A stretch of 7,400 nucleotides of DNA from Cyrtobacter comes (lineage in GTDB: Bacteria; Pseudomonadota; Alphaproteobacteria; Rickettsiales; Midichloriaceae): assembly GCF_034470605.1 (NCBI RefSeq), contig NZ_JARGYT010000063.1:1-7400 (forward strand), in the 5' to 3' direction. Position 1 is the first letter of the stretch, and each line of letters opens with the position of its first letter. Both the position numbers and the translations under genes were made by a program. A model generated the notes under the pieces. The model was not told the DNA's origin. It saw nothing but the letters and a program-made list of their open reading frames with translations, and ran no database searches. This document shows positions 1 through 7,017 of the stretch, in pieces.

Positions 1-97
1 GGAAACAACCTTTTATCCATCTAAATACCATATTTATCGCCTCCAATATAATATTGCATCTTTTCCATTATTTGGCAAAACCTTTGTTAACAGTGCC
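1..97. mobile_element. Terminal fragment of an insertion sequence, left copy
   Basis: This is the outer end of an insertion sequence cut by the window edge; its terminus faces right at 97 and abuts a TA dinucleotide at 98-99. The boundary is visible because 1-99 matches 7270-7368 in inverted orientation with no mismatch, while sequence beyond the TA differs completely at the two places. Read inward from the tip the element begins GGCACTGTTAACAAAGG. A GGCACTGTT-like tip and a 2-bp TA target are compatible with IS5-family elements of the IS427 group, but the family assignment is tentative. The insertion interrupts the flagellin-family gene on the minus strand. Confidence 0.75.
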
Positions 98-99
98 TA
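1..99 (+). repeat. 99-bp perfect inverted repeat, left arm (with TA target)
   Basis: Positions 1-99 are the exact reverse complement of 7270-7368. The identity ends precisely at the TA at 98-99, and on the other side it is limited only by the start of the window. An identity break at the same base in both copies marks a mobile-element end rather than a chance repeat. The arms enclose about 7.2 kb containing the flagellin gene and the thrS-infC-murA operon. Confidence 0.95.
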
Positions 100-2804
100 G
101 CAGTTCTGGTTATTGCTTCAACCATTGCTCCAACTTTAGCATGAGCCTGCAATATAGTGGTTTTCACATTCATAAGCGTCGTTAAAGTGTTTTGTCTATT
201 CTGAACTGTATCGTATTTAAGATCACTCCACTCTTGACCATTAAGAAGTGCTTTTCCTCTCATATCTGGTATTTCTATACTAATAGTTTCCCCAGATGGT
301 AGAATGAATTTGAAATCTGATTCCCCAGCTTTCAAAGCATTAGCAAGCTCAGATTGTAGCGCAAGAACATCATCCTTATTAGTAAGATCGATGCTTTTTG
401 AAAATGTAATAGTCATTCTTTCATTTTCATCTTTATCAGAAGAAAGAATTAATATTTGACCTTTTTGTATTAAATCTCCAGCAACTGCCAGTGATTTGCT
501 AGCTAAGTTACCAGCATTAATTAAAGATCTATCAGATGAACTTGAAAATGTTCTGCCATCCTCCATTTCCACAGAGATTGTACCAGCCTTATCTGTTGTT
601 GCAGCATTGACTGTAACATTAGTTGTCTTATTTGTCTTAGAGCCATCACCAGTAGTTAATCTAATACCACTTCCATCCAGAACCCCCCCTGCTGTAGGAA
701 CGATTTGCATATCTAGCGTTTGATAGAATGTTATCTTCTCAAGCTCTTTATTTATATAAGTTGCATAAGCTTCTGCTTGAGCTACTGAAGAAACATCAGC
801 ACCCTTACCTCCAACTAAGCCAAGAGTAAAATAACCACCTTTACCTCCTTGTGCGCTCATTACAACGGTTTGATCATCAAGATTGTTTGTTTTAGAAACC
901 TGACCGCTATATATTGTTGAGCCAACTTTTAAGTTTAATGTTACTTTATTTAGCCCATTATAAGATGCTGTAAGCCCTGATAACTTACCTATAAAATCTT
1001 TATTTTCTGTTACATGGGAGACATCAATACCACCTGTTGCACCATTAGCAAATGTTAAGGTTGCTAATGTACCACCACCAGCGGCCGTAAAATTAAAAGA
1101 TTTACCATTCATTTCAGAATTATATGTTCTGGATCTTGCCCCAAAGCGAATAGCTCCGCTATTATCAACATAGCTTGTGAAAATATAGTTCTTAAATGTT
1201 GGATCGCTTGAATTATTCAACATTTTAGCTAAATTAGCCATAGTTCCAGATGGTGAGCTAGATACTATTTGGATCTCTTTTGTGCTATCTGTAACAGTAT
1301 TTTTAAATGTTATTGTTCTGCCAAAGAAATTCAAATATGCCCCATCAGTAATATTACTCCCTGCTATCGTGGCTAAATCTGTATAAGATGATTTTTGAGA
1401 GATATTTTTAATCATGCTGTCTACTCCAAGGCTACCTTGTGCGCCAACTGAGCTAGCACCCAATGAACCTGATTTTGCTCCAACATCAAAACTACTAACG
1501 GCAGTTGTTCCATCAAATTTTGGAAAGCTAAACGCACCAGCTTGGCCTTGCTCCTTAGATTTCAATGTGAGCGTTGTCCCTACTGAAGATGCATCAAGCA
1601 TTTCGATTTTGCTTATAACATCATTAGATAAATTATTTTGTAATGATATATTGTTTATAAATGTTGCGATTTTTGTAGCTACTTCAGCACCAGTACCAGT
1701 TTTAATAGCATATGTAAGCATGCTTACATCGTCGTAGTTTGATGTAACTGTTCTACCAGTCATATTATCTACTGATGCCTGGCTCGTATTACCAATTTTT
1801 ACCCCACTCAAATAATCTACTGTGCCCGTTACACCACCATATATAGCCTTTATTGCTTCATCTCCTATACCTTTAGCGGTTGGTGTAGTTAGATCTTCTT
1901 TTTTCTTAATTACTAATGTATCCGTGCCTTCTTTAGAGGCTACTAACCCAATATCCTTTAATGCACTTGCACCATTTATAGCACTTACCGCAGCATCCAC
2001 CCTTGCTTCTACGTTAGCCGCAGTATCAAAGAGATCTTTATTAAGTGTTAATACACCAGCAGCATATCCCTCTACCACAGCGCCACCAATAGTATTGGTT
2101 GCTATTGTGAATTTATCTATACCAGCATTATCAACCTGAATTTTTATAAAATCAGCTACAATCGCTGCTGCGCCCCCAGCCCTAAATTGAAACTTAACTA
2201 CATTATTACCACTTGTTTGAACATCTTCTGTAACACCCTCTGCAGTAACACTGCTATCTACGGTGATCTTTACTTTATCATGTAGCGTTATAGTTTTAGC
2301 ACTTGCTGGAGCTGCTATATTATCTAAAGATACCGTGCTATAAGCAGATGTATCTCCTGAAACTCCACTGGTATCTACTATAGAGCCAGCAGCCCCAGCA
2401 GAATCACCATTAAGAAGCTTTCTACCATTAAATTCTGCATCAACTGCAACCCTTTCAAGCTCAGCAAAAGCACGCTCTATAATGGTATAGAGTGATTCTT
2501 GTGCATCCTGACTTAACGAACCATTAAGCAGCTCATGTACGTTTTTAATTGATGTATCCAAAGAATCTGTTAATGTTTCAATGGAATTAAGCCCGAATTC
2601 TGCAACAACAACACCCTGGTTCAGGTGGCTTGCTGTGTTTTCAGATATCATGCGAGAAAATTCAGCTTTTGATGCAATGATAACAGACGCTGGATTGCTT
2701 GTATTTTTCCCGGTTGATATTTGTTTAGCAATGTTATTTATCTCGCCAGAAATCTTCCCCATTGTACTTCCTATCGCTCTATTATTTAGCGTTATACTAC
2801 TCAT
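87..2804 (-). CDS. Giant flagellin-family protein, C-terminus removed by IS insertion
   Basis: This is a flagellin-type filament protein of 905 codons, exported and polymerised outside the cell when intact. Residues 1-140 resemble the conserved N-terminal D0/D1 helices: a Ser/Asn-rich start, the ISTGK motif at 29-33 followed by NPAS, heptad-like helices, and NGRKLLNG near 126-133. Residues about 140-865 are a long Ala/Gly/Thr/Ser/Val-rich variable region, far larger than the central part of common 300-500-residue flagellins. The last native stretch, from TVQNRQNTL at about 866, looks like the start of the C-terminal D1 helix. The frame then enters the insertion sequence at the TA (98-99), so the final Arg-His-Cys and the TAA stop are foreign. 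That Cys is the only one in the protein, and flagellins usually lack Cys. By comparison with the family about 45-60 residues are missing, including the terminal D0 helix needed for polymerisation, so it is probably a pseudogene. A FlgL-like protein is less likely given the size. The start at 2804 gives the normal flagellin N-terminus; its ribosome-binding site is weak. Confidence 0.85.
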   Translation of the reverse strand: MSSITLNNRAIGSTMGKISGEINNIAKQISTGKNTSNPASVIIASKAEFSRMISENTASHLNQGVVVAEFGLNSIETLTDSLDTSIKNVHELLNGSLSQDAQESLYTIIERAFAELERVAVDAEFNGRKLLNGDSAGAAGSIVDTSGVSGDTSAYSTVSLDNIAAPASAKTITLHDKVKITVDSSVTAEGVTEDVQTSGNNVVKFQFRAGGAAAIVADFIKIQVDNAGIDKFTIATNTIGGAVVEGYAAGVLTLNKDLFDTAANVEARVDAAVSAINGASALKDIGLVASKEGTDTLVIKKKEDLTTPTAKGIGDEAIKAIYGGVTGTVDYLSGVKIGNTSQASVDNMTGRTVTSNYDDVSMLTYAIKTGTGAEVATKIATFINNISLQNNLSNDVISKIEMLDASSVGTTLTLKSKEQGQAGAFSFPKFDGTTAVSSFDVGAKSGSLGASSVGAQGSLGVDSMIKNISQKSSYTDLATIAGSNITDGAYLNFFGRTITFKNTVTDSTKEIQIVSSSPSGTMANLAKMLNNSSDPTFKNYIFTSYVDNSGAIRFGARSRTYNSEMNGKSFNFTAAGGGTLATLTFANGATGGIDVSHVTENKDFIGKLSGLTASYNGLNKVTLNLKVGSTIYSGQVSKTNNLDDQTVVMSAQGGKGGYFTLGLVGGKGADVSSVAQAEAYATYINKELEKITFYQTLDMQIVPTAGGVLDGSGIRLTTGDGSKTNKTTNVTVNAATTDKAGTISVEMEDGRTFSSSSDRSLINAGNLASKSLAVAGDLIQKGQILILSSDKDENERMTITFSKSIDLTNKDDVLALQSELANALKAGESDFKFILPSGETISIEIPDMRGKALLNGQEWSDLKYDTVQNRQNTLTTLMNVKTTILQAHAKVGAMVEAITRTARHC

Positions 2805-2870
2805 AAGTAATTACCCAAATGTGATTAAAATTAGTAACTTATGTTTATAATTAATATACTTCTTGTATAC

Positions 2871-2885
2871 TTGATTATAGATCAA
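2871..2885. promoter_or_regulatory. Short inverted repeat overlapping the flagellin -10, possible operator
   Basis: TTGAT-TATAG-ATCAA is a perfect 5-bp inverted repeat with a 5-base centre. It overlaps the putative minus-strand -10 hexamer (2874-2879) of the flagellin gene, a position where a bound repressor would block transcription. A 5-bp arm can easily arise by chance in AT-rich DNA, so this is only a candidate. Confidence 0.25.
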
Positions 2886-2904
2886 ATAGTTCGCTTCTTT
2901 GCAA
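2874..2904 (-). promoter_or_regulatory. Candidate promoter of the flagellin gene
   Basis: On the minus strand TTGCAA (2904-2899) is followed by a 19-base spacer and a perfect TATAAT (2879-2874), about 70 bases upstream of the ATG at 2804. The long spacer weakens it. It resembles a housekeeping promoter rather than a flagellar sigma-28 promoter. Confidence 0.35.
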
Positions 2905-2985
2905 GTAATATTTTATAAATCAGCTAAATAATTTCTTTCTTTAAATACTAATAAAGAATTTTGCGCCCAACTAAATAACATTCGC

Positions 2986-3003
2986 AGCTACCCTTTTGTA
3001 GCT
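2986..3003. repeat. Small hairpin-forming inverted repeat
   Basis: AGCTAC, a six-base loop CCTTTT and GTAGCT form a perfect 6-bp stem. No T-run follows directly in either direction, so it does not look like a terminator. It lies upstream of the likely thrS start of transcription. Its role is unknown. Confidence 0.3.
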
Positions 3004-3068
3004 AAATAGCGCTTGTGAATAATTTTTTCATAAGAAGTTTATTTCTAGTATATTTGACTTTAATATTT

Positions 3069-3097
3069 TTTATATTAAAAGAGCACTGTGGTATGAT
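3069..3097 (+). promoter_or_regulatory. Candidate extended -10 promoter of the thrS operon
   Basis: TATGAT at 3092-3097 is preceded by TG one base upstream (3089-3090), giving an extended -10. A weak -35 TTTATA (3069-3074, four of six consensus bases) lies 17 bases upstream. Transcription would begin near 3103-3105, only a few bases before the TTG/ATG at 3107/3110, so the thrS message could be almost leaderless. A second possible -35, TTGACT at 3054-3059, lacks a good -10 at normal distance. Confidence 0.4.
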
Positions 3098-3109
3098 TAG
3101 CGCGTCTTG

Positions 3110-5020
3110 ATGATAGATATTGTTCTGCCTAGCGGAGAGATCCGTCAGTTTCAAAGTGGAGTAAGCGGCTTCGATGTTGCTTCCTCGATTTCTAGCTCTT
3201 TGCTAAAAAATGCCATTGCTGTAAAGATAGATGGGAAGTTATACGATCTTTCACATACTATTCTTCATGGATGTAGTTTAGAGGTTATTACCCAAAATTC
3301 ACAAGAAGGGCTTGATATAATAAGACACAGCACCGCCCATCTCATGGCCCATGCAATAAAGGAATTGTTTCCGAATTCGCAGATAGTAATTGGCCCCACT
3401 ATCGAAGATGGATTTTATTATGATATAGCAAAAAGCGATCCATTTTCGTTAGACGATCTTCAAATAATTGAGGAGCGGATGAGTGAGGTAGCAAAAAGAA
3501 ATTATAAAATAGAAAGAACTATATTGCCTAAAAAACAAGCTATAGAAGTTTTTGAAAAGCTTGGCGAGCATTACAAGGTAAAAATAATAGAAAATATACC
3601 AGATGGTGAGGAAGTTACCCTATATTCTCAAGGTAATTTTATTGATCTCTGTAGAGGGCCGCATGTACCCTCTACTGGCCATATAAAGCACTTTAAACTA
3701 ACGAAAGTTTCTGGATCTTACTGGCAGGGTGATAGTAAGAATGAGGGATTGCATAGAATATATGGAACAGCATGGCAAAGTGCCTCAAAACTTTCTGAAT
3801 ATCTTCAAATGCTCAAGGAGACAGAATTAAGAGATCATAGAAAGATTGGAAAGCAGATGGATTTATTTCATTTCCAAGATGATGCGCCTGGAACGGTTTT
3901 TTGGCATCCAAATGGTTGGAGGGTTTTCCAATTACTTGTCTCATATATGAGAAAAAAGCAAGAATTAGCTGGATATCAGGAGATCAACACACCAGATATT
4001 ATGGATAAATCAATTTGGGAAGCCTCTGGTCACTGGGAAAAATTTAAGGAGAATATGTTCACAGCACATTGCATAGATGTTGATAAAGAATATGCATTAA
4101 AGCCAATGAATTGTCCTGGCGCTGTACAAGTTTTCAATAAAGGCCTAAAAAGCTATAGAGATTTGCCTGTGAAATTATCTGAATTTGGAAAAGTGCATAG
4201 ATTTGAGCCATCAGGTTCACTTTTGGGACTTATGAGGGTGAGAGGGTTTACACAAGATGATGCACATATATTTTGCACGGAGGATCATGTACAGAAAGAA
4301 AGTGTTGATGTATGCAAACTCATGCTATCTATCTACAAAGATTTTGGATTTAATAATGTTAGAATTAAGTTCTCAGATAGACCGTCTAAAAGAGTGGGAT
4401 CTGATGAAATTTGGCTCAAATCGGAAGAGGCTTTATTGAGCGCTCTTAACGAACTTGGTCTTGAATATGAGTTAAATAAAGGAGACGGTGCATTTTATGG
4501 ACCAAAGCTGGAGTTTGTCCTCAAAGATGCAATAGGTAGAGATTGGCAGGTTGGAACTCTACAAATAGATTTTAATCTTCCTGAAAGGCTTGATGCTAGC
4601 TACATAACAGATAAAGGAAAGAAGCAGAGGCCAGTAATGCTACATAGAGCTATGTTTGGTTCATTAGAGAGATTTATAGGAATTTTAATAGAGCATACGG
4701 CTGGGCATCTTCCTATTTGGCTTTCACCAATTCAAGTTGCAGTTTTACCTATTAGTTCAAAATTTGAGAATTATGCTGCTAAAGTTAGTAGCTCTTTGAC
4801 AAAAAATGGTATACGTAATATCCTTGATTCTAATAATGAAACTATTAGTTACAAAATAAAGACTCATATGGGTTTTAAAGTTCCGTATCTTTGGATAGTT
4901 GGCCAAAAAGAGGTTGATGGTGGCCTTGTCTCAATCAGTAAACTGGGTAGCGAGGATAAAGTTATTATGGGTGTTGATGAGGCAATTGCATCGCTCTATA
5001 AACAATCTTTTATTATATAA
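3110..5020 (+). CDS. thrS: Threonyl-tRNA synthetase
   Basis: A class II synthetase that makes Thr-tRNA(Thr) in the cytoplasm. It is full length at 636 residues. Residues 1-61 form the TGS domain. The editing domain carries HSTAH (His73, His77) and CRGPH (Cys181, His185), the residues that clear mischarged Ser-tRNA. The catalytic core has SGHWE, MNCPG, the motif 2 region with Arg364 and FTQDDAHIF, and a motif 3 region around SLERFIGIL. The zinc and threonine ligands are Cys335, His386 and His512, matching E. coli 334/385/511. The C-terminal part is the anticodon-binding domain. Two positions that are His in E. coli differ: Ala338 in CPGA and Leu372 in SGSLLG. An in-frame stop at 3098-3100 limits the start to TTG 3107 or ATG 3110; I chose ATG because it gives the usual MIxIxLPSG beginning. 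No clear Shine-Dalgarno sequence is visible, which fits a near-leaderless transcript. infC follows after about 26 bases. Confidence 0.97.
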   Translation: MIDIVLPSGEIRQFQSGVSGFDVASSISSSLLKNAIAVKIDGKLYDLSHTILHGCSLEVITQNSQEGLDIIRHSTAHLMAHAIKELFPNSQIVIGPTIEDGFYYDIAKSDPFSLDDLQIIEERMSEVAKRNYKIERTILPKKQAIEVFEKLGEHYKVKIIENIPDGEEVTLYSQGNFIDLCRGPHVPSTGHIKHFKLTKVSGSYWQGDSKNEGLHRIYGTAWQSASKLSEYLQMLKETELRDHRKIGKQMDLFHFQDDAPGTVFWHPNGWRVFQLLVSYMRKKQELAGYQEINTPDIMDKSIWEASGHWEKFKENMFTAHCIDVDKEYALKPMNCPGAVQVFNKGLKSYRDLPVKLSEFGKVHRFEPSGSLLGLMRVRGFTQDDAHIFCTEDHVQKESVDVCKLMLSIYKDFGFNNVRIKFSDRPSKRVGSDEIWLKSEEALLSALNELGLEYELNKGDGAFYGPKLEFVLKDAIGRDWQVGTLQIDFNLPERLDASYITDKGKKQRPVMLHRAMFGSLERFIGILIEHTAGHLPIWLSPIQVAVLPISSKFENYAAKVSSSLTKNGIRNILDSNNETISYKIKTHMGFKVPYLWIVGQKEVDGGLVSISKLGSEDKVIMGVDEAIASLYKQSFII

Positions 5021-5034
5021 TTTGTTCATTTTTT

Positions 5035-5049
5035 AAGGTTTTTGCTATA
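5035..5049 (+). promoter_or_regulatory. Ribosome-binding site and AUA start of infC
   Basis: AAGG at 5035-5038 stands 8 bases before an in-frame ATA at 5047-5049. No ATG, GTG or TTG in this frame lies between the thrS stop and the GTG codons at 5095/5098. Starting at ATA restores the first strand of the IF3 N-domain. IF3 genes are known to use rare starts such as AUU in E. coli, where IF3 itself represses initiation at them, so this site probably serves autoregulation. Confidence 0.6.
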
Positions 5050-5553
5050 AAAGACGTACGTTTTGATTTTTCCATAACCGCTCACGAAGTTAGGGTGGTG
5101 GATGAACTAGGTTCTATGCTTGGTGTTATGAGCGTTAGGGAGGCTGTTAATATAGCAGCTGGCAGAGGGTTAAATCTCATAGAGATCTCTCCAAATGCAT
5201 CTCCTCCTGTATGTAAGATAATGGACTTAGGTAAGTATAGGTATGAGAAGAAAAAGAGGATACAAGAGAATAAAAAAAAGCAGAAAGTAATAGAGATTAA
5301 GGAAATTAAGCTTAGTCCCAATATAGAAGATGGAGATTTTTCTATTAAGCTAAAGAAAGCCAGAGAATTTATAGAAGAAGGTAATAAAATTAAGGTCTCC
5401 CTCCAATTTAAAGGTAGGGAAATTATGCATAAAGATGTAGGCTTTGCTGTAATTAAAAGGTTTAAAGAAGAGGTGATTGATTTGGTAAGGGTTGATTCTG
5501 ATCATAAACTGGAAGGTAGGCAAATAATAATGATACTTTCTCCAAAACAATGA
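5047..5553 (+). CDS. infC: Translation initiation factor IF-3, probable AUA start
   Basis: IF3 binds the 30S subunit, prevents premature 50S joining and checks the start codon and initiator tRNA. With the ATA start the protein has 168 residues, within the usual 165-185. The N-domain begins ITAHEVRVVDE (like IxxxEVRLID in the family) and ends with the signature PPVCKIMDLGKYRYE. A Lys-rich helical linker follows (EKKKRIQENKKKQK). The C-domain contains KEIKLSPNIEDGDFSIKL, then FKGREIMHKD and a final GRQIIMILSPK. A GTG start at 5095 or 5098 would remove the first strand of the N-domain and is therefore unlikely. The gene lies directly after thrS, the common arrangement, but is followed by murA instead of rpmI-rplT. 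Its TGA overlaps the murA ATG (ATGA at 5550-5553). Confidence 0.93.
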   Translation: MKDVRFDFSITAHEVRVVDELGSMLGVMSVREAVNIAAGRGLNLIEISPNASPPVCKIMDLGKYRYEKKKRIQENKKKQKVIEIKEIKLSPNIEDGDFSIKLKKAREFIEEGNKIKVSLQFKGREIMHKDVGFAVIKRFKEEVIDLVRVDSDHKLEGRQIIMILSPKQ

Positions 5554-6875
5554 GGGAATCCATAGATTATGTTATACAGGGTGGCTCGCCGGTAAGGGGC
5601 CAAATACGTTGCATGGGCGCAAAAAACTTTGCAACAAAAGCAATAGTAGCTTCATGCCTTGGCAATTCACCTACTTTTTTATATAATGTACCAGATATAG
5701 GAGATGTGGATATCACAAAAAGGCTTATTGCCGCAACTGGTGTTACAGTTAGTAATGGTGATGAGTTTTCACTTGAAATAGACCCGCTGACAATCAAGCA
5801 TCATATAACCTCTTTTCCAGATTCTAGGAGAAACAGGTTGCCAATATTATTGCTTGGCGTTTTGTTGCATAAATTCGGTAAGGCTGAGATTCCATTTGTC
5901 GGTGGAGACAAGATAGGAAGGAGAAATGTTGATTTTCATATCAAGGCCGCTGAAGAATTCGGCGCTACTATTCAGCAAAAAGAAGATAGATTTATCGCGC
6001 ATTCTGACAAGCTAAAAGGTAGCAAGATCAAGCTACCTTATCCATCTGTTGGAGCCACTGAAACTTCGCTATTTTTAAGTGTGCTAGCAGAAGGTAAAAG
6101 TGTAATAGAAAATATAGCAATAGAACCAGAGGTGATTGCGCTAATAACAATGCTGCGCTCCATGGGCGCCATAATATTTCTTGACTCTAATAGATGCGCA
6201 ACAATACATGGTGTAAAAGAGCTTTCCGGAACAAGAACAAAGATTATTGGGGATAGAATAGAAGCCGCTTCATGGGCATCACTTGCTTGCGCCTCAGATG
6301 GAGAAATAGAAGTGATAGGCGTCACACCTGACCTGCTAGGAAATTTTCTTTCTTATTATACGCAAGTTGGTGGTGGTTATGATTTAAGTGCTAAAGCAGA
6401 TTATATAAAGTTTTATAAAAAATCTGATATAAAACCTACAATAATAGAAACTGATGTATACCCAGGTTTTTCAACAGATTGGCAGCAACCATTTGCAACT
6501 CTTTTAACTCAAGCACATGGCACATCTGTTATACATGAAACAGTATATGAAAGTAGGTTCAAATATCTTGAAGCACTTAACAAATTGAATGCAAGGACTC
6601 AATTAACAAGTTACTGCCTTGGCTCTTTAAGTTGTAGATATGAAGGGGCAAACCATATGCATAGCGCTCTTATCAATGGACCCACAACATTGAAGGCATC
6701 AAAAGAACCTATAACAATACCAGATATTAGAGCTGGTCTTTCCTACTTAATTGCAGCGGCTATTGCACATGGTGAAACCGTACTGGAAGATGCAGAGCAT
6801 ATAGAAAGAGGTTATGGCAATTTGATAGACAAGTTAAAAGATACAAATTTAAATATAAAGAGATTTAAAAGGTAG
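5550..6875 (+). CDS. murA: UDP-GlcNAc 1-carboxyvinyltransferase (MurA), Cys-to-Asp type
   Basis: An EPSP-synthase-fold enzyme that transfers enolpyruvate from PEP to UDP-N-acetylglucosamine, the first committed step of peptidoglycan synthesis in the cytoplasm. It has 441 residues, slightly longer than the typical 420. It begins with the VIQGG strand; Lys25-Asn26 of GAKN match the catalytic Lys22-Asn23. The mobile loop reads VGGDKIGRRNVDFH, so the usual Cys115 is Asp120 here while the following Arg (120 in E. coli) is kept. Asp310 in GFSTDWQQP matches the catalytic Asp305, and Arg394 in PDIRA matches Arg397. Cys-to-Asp enzymes in mycobacteria and chlamydiae are active and insensitive to fosfomycin. 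The TDWQQP and HETVYESRF segments recall a divergent MurA class I associate with actinobacteria and other lineages rather than standard proteobacterial MurA (from memory). The start overlaps the infC stop as ATGA, implying translational coupling. Confidence 0.92.
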   Translation: MRESIDYVIQGGSPVRGQIRCMGAKNFATKAIVASCLGNSPTFLYNVPDIGDVDITKRLIAATGVTVSNGDEFSLEIDPLTIKHHITSFPDSRRNRLPILLLGVLLHKFGKAEIPFVGGDKIGRRNVDFHIKAAEEFGATIQQKEDRFIAHSDKLKGSKIKLPYPSVGATETSLFLSVLAEGKSVIENIAIEPEVIALITMLRSMGAIIFLDSNRCATIHGVKELSGTRTKIIGDRIEAASWASLACASDGEIEVIGVTPDLLGNFLSYYTQVGGGYDLSAKADYIKFYKKSDIKPTIIETDVYPGFSTDWQQPFATLLTQAHGTSVIHETVYESRFKYLEALNKLNARTQLTSYCLGSLSCRYEGANHMHSALINGPTTLKASKEPITIPDIRAGLSYLIAAAIAHGETVLEDAEHIERGYGNLIDKLKDTNLNIKRFKR

Positions 6876-7017
6876 CTAATAAAGCGCTTTTTATGGAAGG
6901 CACCTATTGAGCTATCAAAGATGAATATCAAAAAGATACCAGTGTAGTTAATATCTCTAAAGCAATACATAAGAGATAAAATGCCAATAAAAATATAAAG
7001 AATGGTATATAGCTAAG
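6876..7017. other. Gene-free AT-rich spacer, possible gene remnant
   Basis: No intact gene is visible. On the plus strand a short frame starts at ATG 6893, reads METGTY-like codons (Met-Glu-Gly-Thr-Tyr), meets a TGA at 6908-6910 and continues open for 22 codons to a TAA at 6977-6979, including KDEYQKDTSVVNISKA. This could be the relic of a coding sequence or chance. The far end of the IS630 relic presumably lies in this stretch, but no terminal inverted repeat was identified. Confidence 0.35.

Larger units (their letters stand above)
2805..3106. other. Divergent intergenic region, flagellin / thrS
   Basis: This 302-base AT-rich spacer separates two divergent genes. It contains a possible sigma-70-like promoter for each direction and two short inverted repeats, listed separately. 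I see no reading frame of note, no tRNA and no convincing rho-independent terminator. No clear sigma-28 (TAAA-N15-GCCGATAA) or sigma-54 (GG/GC) flagellar promoter was recognised on the minus strand. Confidence 0.6.

Noticed and set aside
496..2139. Plus-strand open frames opposite the flagellin gene (496-723, 1414-1737, 1822-2139) and 2581-2850
   Set aside because: They are antisense shadows of the flagellin frame, with no recognisable domains or ribosome-binding sites.
2986..3030. Hairpin at 2986-3003 with the T-rich stretch near 3020-3028 as a terminator or thrS leader attenuator
   Set aside because: The T-run is about 20 bases from the stem, and there is no gene upstream on the plus strand to terminate and no leader peptide with Thr codons.
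5095..5553. infC starting at GTG 5095 or 5098
   Set aside because: It would remove the conserved first strand (ITAHEVR) of the IF3 N-domain, which is clearly encoded upstream in the same frame.
5082..6325. Minus-strand frames opposite infC and murA and the short plus frame 4257-4439 in thrS
   Set aside because: They lie wholly within well-supported conserved genes and resemble no known proteins.
6881..6892. AAAGCGCTTT followed by TT after murA as a rho-independent terminator
   Set aside because: The palindrome has no loop; once a loop is allowed only three A-T pairs remain, too weak for a terminator.
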